From Rhodopirellula maiorica SM1 (GTDB taxonomy: Bacteria > Planctomycetota > Planctomycetia > Pirellulales > Pirellulaceae): a stretch of DNA of 36,973 nt. Under the pieces are notes generated by a model. The model had not been told where the DNA came from and did no database searches. It was given only the letters and a program-made list of their open reading frames with translations. Shown here piece after piece: positions 7,869 to 17,723 of this stretch. Position numbers and translations under genes: made by a program. How positions within the stretch are numbered: position 1 is the stretch's first letter; each line of letters begins with the position of its first letter. The stretch lies in NCBI RefSeq assembly GCF_000346295.1, contig NZ_ANOG01000967.1, positions 1-36,973 of the forward strand, read 5' to 3'.

Positions 7869-9665
7869 ATGAAACGCATCCGGAACTTTTGTATTATCGC
7901 CCATATTGACCACGGTAAATCGACGCTGGCCGACCGATTGATCCAGGCCTGTGGTGGGGTAACGCAGCGTGAGTTCCATGACCAAATGCTCGACTCGATG
8001 GATATCGAGCGTGAGCGCGGGATCACGATCAAAAGCAATACCGTCACGCTGAACTACACCGCCGCGGACGGTCACGACTATCAATTAAATCTGATTGATA
8101 CGCCTGGCCACGTCGATTTTTCGCACGAAGTTCGCCGCTCGCTGATGGCATGCGAGGGAGCATTGATGGTCGTCGATGCCTCGCAGGGCGTCGAGGCTCA
8201 AACGGTGGCCAATCTGTATCTCGCCATGGAATACGACTTGGAATTGTTGCCGGTGATCAACAAGATCGACTTGCCGGCCGCCGATGTCGAACGCGTTCGC
8301 GAAGAGATCGATTCCGATCTTGGGCTTGATCCGTTTGCCGCGATTCCGGTTTCCGCCAAAACCGGCGTTGGTATTGAGGATGTCTTGCAAGGCATTGTCG
8401 AACATCTGCCGCCGCCCAAGGGCGATCCCGATGCACCGCTAAAAGCACTGGTCTTTGATGCTCATTTCGACAAATACCGCGGTGTGATTCTGCAGTGCCG
8501 CGTGATGGAAGGGACGTTAAAACCGCGCGACACGATCCACTTCATGCATGCGGGTCGCGATTACAAAGTCGACGAGCTTGGTTACAACCAATTCAAACTC
8601 GTCCCCAAGGACAAACTCAGCGCCGGCGAGGTCGGTTACATCGTCGCAGGCGTCAAGAGTGTCCAAGACATCGAAATCGGCGACACAATCACGCTGTTGG
8701 ATCGTCCCGCCGCAGAGCCGATTCCTGGTTACCAGCCCGCCAAACAAGTCGTGTTTTCGTCGGTCTATCCGATGAGTACCGATGAGTATCCGGATCTCAC
8801 CAAAGCGCTCGAAAAATTGTCGATCAATGACGCGGCGTTGACGTTCGAAAAAGACAGCTCGGCCGCCCTGGGATTCGGATTTCGCTGTGGTTTCCTTGGA
8901 CTACTGCATCTCGATGTGATCCAAGAGCGACTGCAACGTGAATTTGATCTCGGGCTTGTCATTTCCGCACCGTCGGTTTCGTACCGCCTGCAGCTCAACG
9001 ACGGCAGCACGTTGGAAGTGGACAACCCGAGCTATTGGCCCGATCCAACCAATATCCAATCGTCAAGCGAACCGTACATCAAAGCATCGATCCTGATTCC
9101 CGAAGAGTATGTCGGTCCTGTGATGGAGCTGTGCCGTGAACACCGTTCCGAAAATCAGACGATGAATTATCTGTCGGCTGGCCGGTTGGAAGTGATCAGC
9201 GAGATGCCGTTGGGCGAAGTGTTATTCGATTTCTACGGCAAACTAAAGATGATCACGCGTGGGTACGGATCGTTCGATTATGAACCGATCGAATACCGCC
9301 CCACCGATGTGGTGAAAGTCGATATTTTGGTGAACAAGGAACCGATCGACGCGCTTTCGTATCTTGTCCATCGCGACAAAGCTCGCACCCGGGCGCTGCA
9401 TTATTGTGAACAATTAGCCGAAGCGATTCCGCGGCATCAGTTCAAAATTCCGATCCAAGGTGCAATCGGTGGAACGATCATCGCGCGAGCGACGATCCAG
9501 CCCTACCGCAAAGACGTCACGGCGAAACTGTATGGCGGTGACGTTTCGCGTAAAAAGAAACTGCTCGAAAAGCAGAAGAAGGGCAAAGCCAAGATGAAGC
9601 AATTCGGCAGCGTGAACATTCCTCAAAAAGCCTTCGTCTCGGTGCTCCGCGCCGACAAAGATTAA
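7869..9665 (+). CDS. lepA: Elongation factor 4 (LepA), ribosome-associated GTPase
   Basis: The 598-residue product has the normal LepA length. EF4 is a translational GTPase that binds the ribosome and affects initiation and back-translocation, especially under stress. All G motifs are visible: G1 AHIDHGKST, G2 within ERERGITIKS, G3 DTPGHVDF, G4 NKID, G5 SAKTG. The LepA-specific C-terminal domain follows (GAIGGTIIARATIQPYRKDV, then the lysine-rich YGGDVSRKKKLLEKQKKGKAKMK). The frame is open 21 codons upstream, but the family start MKRIRNFCIIAHIDHG fits the ATG used. It is transcribed in the same direction as the five-gene MoxR/vWA block that begins about 116 bases downstream. Confidence 0.97.
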   Translation: MKRIRNFCIIAHIDHGKSTLADRLIQACGGVTQREFHDQMLDSMDIERERGITIKSNTVTLNYTAADGHDYQLNLIDTPGHVDFSHEVRRSLMACEGALMVVDASQGVEAQTVANLYLAMEYDLELLPVINKIDLPAADVERVREEIDSDLGLDPFAAIPVSAKTGVGIEDVLQGIVEHLPPPKGDPDAPLKALVFDAHFDKYRGVILQCRVMEGTLKPRDTIHFMHAGRDYKVDELGYNQFKLVPKDKLSAGEVGYIVAGVKSVQDIEIGDTITLLDRPAAEPIPGYQPAKQVVFSSVYPMSTDEYPDLTKALEKLSINDAALTFEKDSSAALGFGFRCGFLGLLHLDVIQERLQREFDLGLVISAPSVSYRLQLNDGSTLEVDNPSYWPDPTNIQSSSEPYIKASILIPEEYVGPVMELCREHRSENQTMNYLSAGRLEVISEMPLGEVLFDFYGKLKMITRGYGSFDYEPIEYRPTDVVKVDILVNKEPIDALSYLVHRDKARTRALHYCEQLAEAIPRHQFKIPIQGAIGGTIIARATIQPYRKDVTAKLYGGDVSRKKKLLEKQKKGKAKMKQFGSVNIPQKAFVSVLRADKD

Positions 9666-9681
9666 CGAAACCAAGAAATCG

Positions 9682-9708
9682 AGGGCTGTCTGTTGATGGC
9701 GAAGCCCT
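9682..9708 (+). terminator. Weak hairpin after lepA
   Basis: AGGGCT pairs with AGCCCT across a 15-base loop, followed by only a short TTG rather than a T-run. It is a possible weak terminator or attenuator between lepA and the next operon. Confidence 0.2.
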
Positions 9709-9781
9709 TTGCGCTCCGGCATAATACTCGGCAATCAAAGCCGTTCGTAGCGCCAACTTGCCTTGTAGGGAGTCGCAAAGG

Positions 9782-12700
9782 ATGTCCAGTCGCCAGCTTG
9801 TTTTTTCTGATGGAAAGTCTCATAAGTTCTGGAATATCGAATTGGAGGGCCAGTCACACACAGTGACATATGGTCGCGTCGGGACCAGTGGCCAATCACA
9901 AACCAAAGATTTTGACGATGCCGCAGCGGCCAAAAAGTCGTTTGACAAACTGGTTCAACAAAAAGTCAAAAAGGGGTACTCGGACTCCGACGTGACCGCA
10001 ACTTCGGCGGCAACGACGACCCAATCGGCAGCAACCAAATCGGCGGCAGGCAAATCAACGACAGCCGGCTCAAAAACCGCGGGTGGCAAATCTTCAGCCA
10101 AGGCTAAAACCGCCGCCAAAGCCGCGGCCTCGGATCCCGCTGCCGACGTGGTCACCGAAATCACTCACGTGATCGATCTCGATCCGGCCGATTGGTCGCT
10201 CGCCAGTTTTCGTGAACGCAAACCGCTTGAACTTGGCGAACCGAAGCCCGCCGACATCGATGCGGGGATTAAGCGATTTACCAGCCTGAGAACGACCGAT
10301 TACGGGTGGACGATTCCCTACGAAAAACTGAAACTGCCACCGATCTTGGCACCCGAGGAGGCGCATTTTTGGTTCTGCTTGATGACAGGCAACCCCAGTC
10401 GTTTGGAAAACAAAGCCGCCCTTGAGAAATACGCGGCGAAAATCGTCAAAGCAAACAAATTCACCGGAAAGGTCTCGGTCGACGAAGCCACGACTCTCGT
10501 CAGTCATGTCGAGCGGCGTGTCCCTGAGTCATTCATGCAGTCGCTAATAAGTCTGTTTAGCGCCGACGAATGTTTACAAATCTTGATCAAGGCAATTCAA
10601 GGCTACAAAAAAAAGCAAAGTTACGACAAATCCGAATTGATGCGATCGCTGTGCGACAGTTTTCGCAGCCACGTGTTGCCGTATTTGAAGCAGAGCGAGA
10701 TCAACCAACTGCAAAAACGGATTCGCAAGAGCTTTAATCCCCATTTTGAACCGGCGGATTCTTACTCGTCCTATCCTGTCGAGCATTATCTTGCCGCGAT
10801 GCTGGGGATGCACGACGAGATTCAACAAGTCGTATCGAGCTGGGAGGATGACCGTTACTGTAAGAGTGACGAATGGATCGATCACTATCATCGTCCTCAA
10901 GCTTTGCTGTTCGGGCTCGAAAGTGCCGAGCAGGTCGAATCCGAATGGCGGCGGCTCAAACTTCGCATCAGCACTCCTGAAAACGCACGAGGCTTTTTAG
11001 CGTGCACCGAATATTCGGCACTCGATGTCCTTGCTGATCAGATTTGTCGTCAATCAAACAAGGATGATTGCACCGCGTTGCTGAAAGTCTTCGCACTCGT
11101 CCGTGCGCCCGAAGCCGCCGAACCGATGTTGCAGTGCCGGCTGAACGCCAAAACACCGGCATTGGCGCGCGACTGGATGGCTCGCGAAATCGGCAATGCG
11201 GTGTCGGGGTTAATCGATACGGCGGGATCCAAAGGCAAACTTGCTGACGCCGCCATCGAATACTTGCGATCGGTCAAACGCAGTGGTTTGGAAAACGTGA
11301 TTGCAGATGCCGTGAAGAAGGCGGGCAAAAAATCCGAAGCCGCGGCCCGTGTCCAACGCGACGTGCTGGATTTTGAAGAAAAAACCTATGATCCGCTTGA
11401 TGAAAAGACGACGCCCGCATGGCTTCGCGACGCATTGGTAACGGTTGAATTGGCACGTGTTCCCAAATTGCCCCCATGGGCCAATGCCGCTCATCTGCCC
11501 CCGCTAACCGTGGGCGACCAACGGCTCAGCGACGAACAATTGTTGACCGTACTGCACATTTTGGCGGTCACGCCGGTCACCGAACGGCATCCCTTGTTGA
11601 CCGCAATCAAAGAACACATCGACAAGGGCGTTCGTGATACGTTTGCCTGGCGATTGTTCGAACTTTGGCAAGAGGATGGATCGGTATCAAAAAACAAATG
11701 GGCGATGGGGGCTATCGGTCACATCGGTGACGATGGTTGCGTGATGAAGTTGACTCCGATGGTCCGAGTCTGGCCTGGCGAAAGCCAGCACGCTCGAGCC
11801 GTATTCGGGCTGGAGTGTCTACGCGGTGTCGGCACCAACACGGCGCTGATGCAGTTGTCCGGTGTGGCTCAGAAATTGAAATTCAAAGGATTAAAAACAA
11901 AAGCGGCCGCGTTTGTCGAAGACATTGCCAAAGAAAAGGGAATGACGCGTGCGGAACTCGAAGACCGTGTGATCCCTGATTGCGGACTCGATGAGATGGG
12001 GCGACGCGAGTTCTCCTTTGGATCGCGGTCGTTTTCGTTTGTACTGGGCGGTGATCTGAAACCGATGGTGCGTGACGAGTCCGGCAAGATACGCCCCAAC
12101 ATGCCTAAACCCGCAGCGAAGGATGATGAAAAGATAGCCAATGAATCGCTCAGTGAATGGAAATTGATCAAAAAGCAGATCAAAGAGGTCGCGACACTGC
12201 AAGCCGGGCGACTCGAGCAGGCGATGGTCACCGGTCGTCGTTGGACGGTCGACGATTTCGAATCTTTGCTGGTCAAACATCCTTTGATGACACACTTGGT
12301 ACAGAAATTAATTTGGGGCTCGTTCGACGCTAAAGGAAATCGCACGGGCCTGTTCCGCGTCACCGAGGAACGCGACTATGCCGATGCCACCGACGCCACC
12401 ATCTCGCTCGACAAAGCCGCACAGATCGGTCTGATGCATCCTTTGGATTTGACCGAAGCAGAACGCAGCACGTGGGGCGAAGTGCTGAGCGATTACGAAA
12501 TCATTACGCCCTTTCCGCAACTTGGACGCGAGGTCTATAGCCTGGAAAAAGGCGAAGAAAAAACCAAGCAACTCGCTCGGTTCACCGGACTGTCGTTGGC
12601 AGCGCCGACGATGGTGTTCACGCTGGAAAAACTCGGTTGGGTCCGCGGCGTGGCAATGGATGCAGGATGTTTTGACGAGCATTCCAAACAATTCCCTTCG

Positions 12701-12859
12701 GCCGATGTGACCGCGGTCGTGCATTACGACGGTGTCGTGGGAATGGGGTACATCGATCCTGATGAAATGCTGAAGACCGAATCGATTCACTTTTGCAAAG
12801 GCATGCGGGCTCCGTCGGGATACGGCTGGGGCAGCGAAAAACCGACTGAAACTAAGTGA
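9782..12859 (+). CDS. WGR-domain / DUF4132 protein (YehI/MolR-like)
   Basis: A product of about 1025 residues. The N-terminus (about 1-70) is a WGR domain (FWNIELEGQSHTVTYGRVGT, then a KSFDKLVQQKVKKGY helix), a module found in PARPs and MolR proteins that can contact nucleic acid. Residues of about 70-125 form a low-complexity Ala/Thr/Lys/Ser linker. The middle is mostly helical, and the C-terminus (about 745-1020) is a DUF4132 domain (LFRVTEERDYADATDATISL, then HPLDLTEAERSTWGEVLSDY). E. coli YehI has the same general type. A TTG eight codons upstream is possible, but GGGAG precedes the ATG used. It is the first of five same-strand genes whose set matches E. coli yehI-L-M-P-Q. The molecular function is unknown; the old 'molybdate regulator' label of MolR is not supported here. 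Confidence 0.88.
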   Translation: MSSRQLVFSDGKSHKFWNIELEGQSHTVTYGRVGTSGQSQTKDFDDAAAAKKSFDKLVQQKVKKGYSDSDVTATSAATTTQSAATKSAAGKSTTAGSKTAGGKSSAKAKTAAKAAASDPAADVVTEITHVIDLDPADWSLASFRERKPLELGEPKPADIDAGIKRFTSLRTTDYGWTIPYEKLKLPPILAPEEAHFWFCLMTGNPSRLENKAALEKYAAKIVKANKFTGKVSVDEATTLVSHVERRVPESFMQSLISLFSADECLQILIKAIQGYKKKQSYDKSELMRSLCDSFRSHVLPYLKQSEINQLQKRIRKSFNPHFEPADSYSSYPVEHYLAAMLGMHDEIQQVVSSWEDDRYCKSDEWIDHYHRPQALLFGLESAEQVESEWRRLKLRISTPENARGFLACTEYSALDVLADQICRQSNKDDCTALLKVFALVRAPEAAEPMLQCRLNAKTPALARDWMAREIGNAVSGLIDTAGSKGKLADAAIEYLRSVKRSGLENVIADAVKKAGKKSEAAARVQRDVLDFEEKTYDPLDEKTTPAWLRDALVTVELARVPKLPPWANAAHLPPLTVGDQRLSDEQLLTVLHILAVTPVTERHPLLTAIKEHIDKGVRDTFAWRLFELWQEDGSVSKNKWAMGAIGHIGDDGCVMKLTPMVRVWPGESQHARAVFGLECLRGVGTNTALMQLSGVAQKLKFKGLKTKAAAFVEDIAKEKGMTRAELEDRVIPDCGLDEMGRREFSFGSRSFSFVLGGDLKPMVRDESGKIRPNMPKPAAKDDEKIANESLSEWKLIKKQIKEVATLQAGRLEQAMVTGRRWTVDDFESLLVKHPLMTHLVQKLIWGSFDAKGNRTGLFRVTEERDYADATDATISLDKAAQIGLMHPLDLTEAERSTWGEVLSDYEIITPFPQLGREVYSLEKGEEKTKQLARFTGLSLAAPTMVFTLEKLGWVRGVAMDAGCFDEHSKQFPSADVTAVVHYDGVVGMGYIDPDEMLKTESIHFCKGMRAPSGYGWGSEKPTETK

Positions 12860-12928
12860 GGTTTCTCCGATTGTGCTCAGCGAAGTCATGGCGGATCTTC
12901 ACTTGCTGAAATCGAAAGCGAAATAACC

Positions 12929-14065
12929 ATGGCCAAGAAAAAAGCGGTTTCTCGAAAGTCGCAGGACGAGTCCAACCAAGCGTCTCAGTCGCAGCAACGT
13001 CCTCCGGCGGAAGTGTTGTTTGCGGACGAGCTCGCCGAATTGACCAACGCCTCTGCGAGTGATCCCAAACCGCCGGGGTGGCGAATGTCGCCCCGCGCCG
13101 TATTGTCGTTTGTCTTGGGCGACGCACAACAAGGCCGTCCGCCCAAATTTGTCGGACGGCGTGCATTCCTGGAACGATGTATCGTGTCGCTGGCCACCAA
13201 TCGCGGTCTGATGTTGATCGGTGAACCGGGGACCGCCAAAAGCTATCTGAGCGAACTTTTGACCGCAGCGATCAGCGGCGATTCGACGTTGACGATCCAA
13301 GGTAGTGCCGGCACCACCGAAGACAACATCCGCTATTCATGGAATTATGCATTGCTGGTCGCCGAGGGGCCGTGCGAAAATTCGCTTGTTCCCGCGCCGC
13401 TGTACCTGGGAATGACGCACGGCAAATTGGTTCGATTCGAAGAGATCACGCGATGTGCTTTGGAAATTCAAGACGTGCTGTTATCCGTGCTCAGTGATCG
13501 CGTGATGGCGATTCCCGAATTGCCCGAGCAAAACCGTAGCCTGTATGCCCAAGCCGGCTTCAATGTAATTGCCACCGCAAACACACGTGACCGCGGAGTC
13601 AACGAGATGAGTGCGGCACTGAAGCGACGATTCAATTTTGAAACCGTGCATCCGATTGCGGATATTGCCGAAGAGATGCAATTGGTCCTGCGAGAAACCA
13701 ACCGCAACCTTGAACGGTCGCAAGTCCCGGTCACGATCGATCAAGATTTGACTGAGTTGTTGGTCACGACGTTTCGCGAACTTCGCCAAGGCAAAACGAT
13801 CGACGGTCAAGGCATCGATCCACCCACCACCGTACTCAGTACCGCCGAAGCGGTCGGCACCGCCTATGCCGCCGGAGTGCATGCGTATTACTACGCCGAC
13901 GGCCAAATCGATCCAACTCATTTGGTACGTCATTTGGTCGGCAGCGTGCTGAAAGACAATCCCGACGACCTGAAAAAAGTTCGACACTATTTCGATCACG
14001 TGATCAAAAAACGCAAGCAAGGTCGTTGGAAAGAGTTCTTTGATGCTCGCAATGAACTGACTTGA
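12929..14065 (+). CDS. MoxR-type AAA+ ATPase (YehL-like)
   Basis: The 378-residue product is a single AAA+ module of the MoxR group, which remodels protein partners together with vWA-domain proteins. Walker A is GEPGTAKS (residues 98-105). Walker B is the degenerate LVRFEEI (about 167-173), with Glu-Glu in place of Asp-Glu. Sensor 1 is in [10 protein letters not shown] (Asn218), and the arginine finger region is ALKRRF (230-235). The first 45 residues are polar and probably disordered. No signal peptide, so cytoplasmic. It starts 69 bases after the DUF4132 gene and lies upstream of the DUF5682 and vWA genes. Its likely partner is the vWA protein encoded two genes on. Confidence 0.93.
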   Translation: MAKKKAVSRKSQDESNQASQSQQRPPAEVLFADELAELTNASASDPKPPGWRMSPRAVLSFVLGDAQQGRPPKFVGRRAFLERCIVSLATNRGLMLIGEPGTAKSYLSELLTAAISGDSTLTIQGSAGTTEDNIRYSWNYALLVAEGPCENSLVPAPLYLGMTHGKLVRFEEITRCALEIQDVLLSVLSDRVMAIPELPEQNRSLYAQAGFNVIATANTRDRGVNEMSAALKRRFNFETVHPIADIAEEMQLVLRETNRNLERSQVPVTIDQDLTELLVTTFRELRQGKTIDGQGIDPPTTVLSTAEAVGTAYAAGVHAYYYADGQIDPTHLVRHLVGSVLKDNPDDLKKVRHYFDHVIKKRKQGRWKEFFDARNELT

Positions 14066-14126
14066 TCCTCGCGATCATGCGTCCCAAAAACTCTTGCACG
14101 GAACTTCGAAAAGAGAATAGCGTCGG

Positions 14127-16523
14127 ATGCCAAAACGTGATCCAGCACCGGATGATCAACCGCTGATCGATCGGCTGTGTGACACCACAGCCGATGTGGT
14201 CTATTTCCCCGTCCGGCACCACAGCCCGGCGTGCGCAATGTTGGTCGCTCAGCTGATTGATTCACTCAAACCGACCGCAGTCTTGATCGAAGGGCCGAGC
14301 GACTACAACGCTCATCTCGACGAACTGCGGCTCGAGCATCAATTGCCGATTGCGATCTACAGTTATTTCCGAGCCGGCGTGCCGGCCAAGAAAGACCAAG
14401 CAGAAACCGAACTATCGCATCAGGGTGTCTATTATCCGTTTTGCGAATACTCGCCCGAATGGGTTGCTATCGAGCACGCAAATCGCATCGATACCGAGGT
14501 GCGTTTCATCGATCTGCCGTGGTCCGAAAGTGCGGGTGACGAGCGGGCCTCGCATCGGTATGCCGACGCGGAACTTCGTCGTGGACGCTATGTCAACGCA
14601 TTGTGCGAGCGACTGCAAGTCGAAGATTTTGATGATCTGTGGGACCGGCTGATTGAATCACACCGGACGCTGGACATCACCGATTATCTACGTCGCGTGC
14701 ATTCGTTGTGCTGGAACATTCGCACTTGGGAACCCAGCGTGAGCGTCAGCGACCGTCGACGCGAAGCGTTCATGGCAAAGCAAATTGCCTTGACGTCCAA
14801 ACGAACCGGTGGCAAGACGTTGGTCGTGACGGGCGGTTTCCACAGCAGCGCGTTGCTGGCTCGAAACGAAGGCTACACATGTGCAGGAATCGATGATCCG
14901 CCGGCCAGCGACGCATCACAGGCGGCAATCGCCGCGATCATCGATCGTGGTATTGCGTTGACGACCTATTCCTATGAACGGCTCGACAATCTGACCGGCT
15001 ATAACGCGGGAATGCCTAGCCCCGGATTCTATCACCACGCATGGTTGCAGCGAAATCAGGGCCAACCATTTGACCACCAACCGCTTTTGACCGGCCTGGT
15101 CAACTCGCTTCGCGACCGCAAACAAACGCTCAGCACGGCGGACCTGATTGCTGTCGAAACATCGGCGAGGGCGCTCGCCGCGTTGCGGGGACGACAACAT
15201 GTGTGGCGACGCGATCTAATCGACGCGGTAACATCCTCGCTGATTAAAGACGAATTGGAATACGATTGCGAATCCCCTTTTATCGACGCCGTTCATGCGG
15301 TGCTGCGTGGTGACCAGCGTGGACGGTTGGCAAGCGGAACTCGCATTCCACCGTTGGTACGCGAAATCCAACAGCAAATCGAAACGCTTGGACTCGAACT
15401 GACGCGACGCAGTGAATCGATCGAATTGGACCTCTTGGATGCCGAAGATGTACAAAAAAGTCGACTGCTGCATCAACTGAGTGTGCTTGAAATCAAGGGA
15501 ATCCGGCACGACGGAGGAACAGACTTTCTCGCTCGCCACGAACTCGAGCGGCTTTGGGAAAAGTGGAAACGACGATGGACGCCCGAGTTTGAATCGTCCT
15601 GTATCGAAGCATCACGCTATGGCATTACAATCGCCGAGGCCGTCGCCGCTCGACTGACCGAAGAAACCCATCACCACCAACGTGATGCCGCGATGGCGGC
15701 GGAATTGTTGGTAAAGGCGTCTCAGTGTGGCGCCGAGTCTCTATCGAAATCGCTACTCGAATCCCTTGAGCGTCTGATTGCATCGGAACCTCGGTTTGCC
15801 GCGGTTGCTCAAACGCTCGGACACCTGTTGTTCTTATATTGTTTTGACGAAGCCTTTGGGACAACACGCTTGCCCCAGCTGCAGCGTTTGGTTTGTCAAT
15901 CCTTCGCACGATCCTTGTGGTTACTCGAATCGCTCGGAAAACAAACACCGGCGGATGGTTCGATTTTACGAAGCATGCAAGCGATGCTGGAGACATATCG
16001 CCGCGTTGGCGACGTGTTAGAGCTGGACGAGAATGAATTTGCAAGTGTTATGGCACGAATCCAAGCGGACGCTCACAAACCGCCCGCGGTGCGAGGCGCC
16101 GCCGCCGGCACTCTGTGGACAATCGGGCGGGCGAGCCCCGATCGCGTTCTCGAGGATCTGATGTTCTTTGCCAATCCCGACCATCTTGGTGACTTTCTAA
16201 ATGGTTTGTTCACGCTGGCTCGCGAGGTCGCTCAGCGACATCCGCCACTGGTTCGTTCGATCGACCAAGTCCTGCTACGGTTTGGTGGCGATGAGTTTCA
16301 AACCGCATTGCCGTCGTTGCGATTGGCATTCACCTCATTCACGCCTCGCGAAAAGCACCACATGTTGTCGACGCTGTTCGATTCACTTGGACTGAAGTCC
16401 TCTAAACCGTTAATCCATTTGCCAGCCGACGAAGCGACGGCGGCCGAATCGTTAGCAATCGAAGACCGACTTTTCGAATCAATCGCCAAATACGGATTGG
16501 AGCAAATTGATGAGCGACTCTGA
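14127..16523 (+). CDS. DUF5682 family protein (YehM-like)
   Basis: The 798-residue product matches the DUF5682/YehM pattern, always found near MoxR and vWA genes. The N-terminal 330 residues carry the conserved motifs: PVRHHSPACA (about 28-37), LIEGPSD (53-59) and TGGFHSSAL (235-243). Spaced His-Glu-His motifs of this kind recall the TraB/EreA/ChaN-like fold, a possible metal-dependent hydrolase or esterase; this is my inference. The C-terminal half is helical and repeat-like, possibly a scaffold. There is no signal peptide or membrane segment. The last 14 bases overlap the vWA gene, pointing to coupled translation. Confidence 0.87.
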   Translation: MPKRDPAPDDQPLIDRLCDTTADVVYFPVRHHSPACAMLVAQLIDSLKPTAVLIEGPSDYNAHLDELRLEHQLPIAIYSYFRAGVPAKKDQAETELSHQGVYYPFCEYSPEWVAIEHANRIDTEVRFIDLPWSESAGDERASHRYADAELRRGRYVNALCERLQVEDFDDLWDRLIESHRTLDITDYLRRVHSLCWNIRTWEPSVSVSDRRREAFMAKQIALTSKRTGGKTLVVTGGFHSSALLARNEGYTCAGIDDPPASDASQAAIAAIIDRGIALTTYSYERLDNLTGYNAGMPSPGFYHHAWLQRNQGQPFDHQPLLTGLVNSLRDRKQTLSTADLIAVETSARALAALRGRQHVWRRDLIDAVTSSLIKDELEYDCESPFIDAVHAVLRGDQRGRLASGTRIPPLVREIQQQIETLGLELTRRSESIELDLLDAEDVQKSRLLHQLSVLEIKGIRHDGGTDFLARHELERLWEKWKRRWTPEFESSCIEASRYGITIAEAVAARLTEETHHHQRDAAMAAELLVKASQCGAESLSKSLLESLERLIASEPRFAAVAQTLGHLLFLYCFDEAFGTTRLPQLQRLVCQSFARSLWLLESLGKQTPADGSILRSMQAMLETYRRVGDVLELDENEFASVMARIQADAHKPPAVRGAAAGTLWTIGRASPDRVLEDLMFFANPDHLGDFLNGLFTLAREVAQRHPPLVRSIDQVLLRFGGDEFQTALPSLRLAFTSFTPREKHHMLSTLFDSLGLKSSKPLIHLPADEATAAESLAIEDRLFESIAKYGLEQIDERL

Positions 16524-17718
16524 TCCTGACCCACCACGTTCCCCCGCAACATCAATGGAAACACCACCAGGCGAAGACATCGCCGCCGAATCCTCGGCTC
16601 AGCGCCAAGCACGATGGCGATTAGTCATGGGATCAGGTAGCGAACAATTGTGCGGAGGGCTTTCGCATCAAGAACAACAGCAAGAAAACTGTTTGAGTTT
16701 TCTGTACGATCGCGAAGGACACGGCCAAAACGTGCGAGGCAGGAACGACAATCGGTCGGGCAGCCTTGACGCCAGCGCGTTGACCGTTCCGGAGTGGATC
16801 AATCAAATCCACGAATTGTTCCCCAAGTCGACTATCGAACGGTTAGAAAAGGATGCACTCGAGCGATATCAGCTTGACGAGATGGTGACGAACCCGGACG
16901 TGCTAGCACGTGCTCAACCGAACCAAACGTTGCTCAAAGCGGTGCTGCGAACCAAGCACTTGATGAACCAAGACGTGCTGAAGGCTGCACAACAACTCGT
17001 TCGCAAAGCGGTCGAGCAATTGATGGAAGAAATGGCCGAACAGGTTCGCAGCGCATTTCAAGGATCCGTCGATCGACGCCATCGCTCGTTTCTGAGAATT
17101 GCCAAAAACTTTGATGTGCAAACGACGCTGCGGCGCAATCTGAAACACTACGATCCAGGCAAACGTCGTGTTTTGGTGGAAACGCCGTATTTCTATTCAC
17201 GTGTGCGGCGACAGGTCGATCGTTGGCAGATCATTATCCTGGTTGATGAATCGGGCAGCATGCTGGACAGCGTCATCCACTCGGCTGTCACCGCAGCAGT
17301 GTTTTACAGCATGCAAATGATGAAGGTTCACCTTTGTATTTTTGACACATCGGTCGTCGATTTGACCGACCAGATTGTCGATCCCGTCGAAACGTTGATG
17401 AAAGTTCAACTCGGTGGCGGAACCGACATCGGCCAAGCGGTCGCCTATGCATCCACGCTAGTGGAAAACCCACAGCGGACGATCGTGGCGTTGATCACCG
17501 ATTTTTACGAAGGCGGGCCGGCGGGTCGACTCTACGCGGCCGCTCGACAATTGGTGGAAAGCGGCGTCACGTGTTTGGGATTGGCCGCCTTGGATGGGCA
17601 AGCCGATCCGACATACGATGAACAAATCGCCGCCCAAATGGTCAAAATCGGCTGGCACGTTGCTGCAATGACTCCCGGTGAATTGGCCCAATGGGTCGCT
17701 GAAAAAGTACGGGCGTAA
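16510..17718 (+). CDS. von Willebrand factor type A domain protein (YehP-like)
   Basis: The 402-residue product ends in a cytoplasmic vWA domain (about 238-400) with an intact MIDAS metal site: Asp246-x-Ser248-x-Ser250 (DESGS), Thr305 in GGGTDIG and Asp331 in ITDFYEGG. The N-terminal 235 residues are helical and probably bind the neighbouring MoxR ATPase or DUF5682 protein. A TTG one codon upstream is possible; the ATG used overlaps the end of the DUF5682 gene by 14 bases. The next gene follows after five bases. In MoxR/vWA pairs the ATPase typically remodels or loads a target recognised through the vWA protein; the target here is unknown. Confidence 0.93.
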   Translation: MSDSDPDPPRSPATSMETPPGEDIAAESSAQRQARWRLVMGSGSEQLCGGLSHQEQQQENCLSFLYDREGHGQNVRGRNDNRSGSLDASALTVPEWINQIHELFPKSTIERLEKDALERYQLDEMVTNPDVLARAQPNQTLLKAVLRTKHLMNQDVLKAAQQLVRKAVEQLMEEMAEQVRSAFQGSVDRRHRSFLRIAKNFDVQTTLRRNLKHYDPGKRRVLVETPYFYSRVRRQVDRWQIIILVDESGSMLDSVIHSAVTAAVFYSMQMMKVHLCIFDTSVVDLTDQIVDPVETLMKVQLGGGTDIGQAVAYASTLVENPQRTIVALITDFYEGGPAGRLYAAARQLVESGVTCLGLAALDGQADPTYDEQIAAQMVKIGWHVAAMTPGELAQWVAEKVRA

Positions 17719-17723
17719 TAAAA

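Noticed and set aside
11869-12363. Long minus-strand frame inside the DUF4132 gene
   Set aside because: It is the antisense of a conserved coding region, Ser-rich with no start signal.
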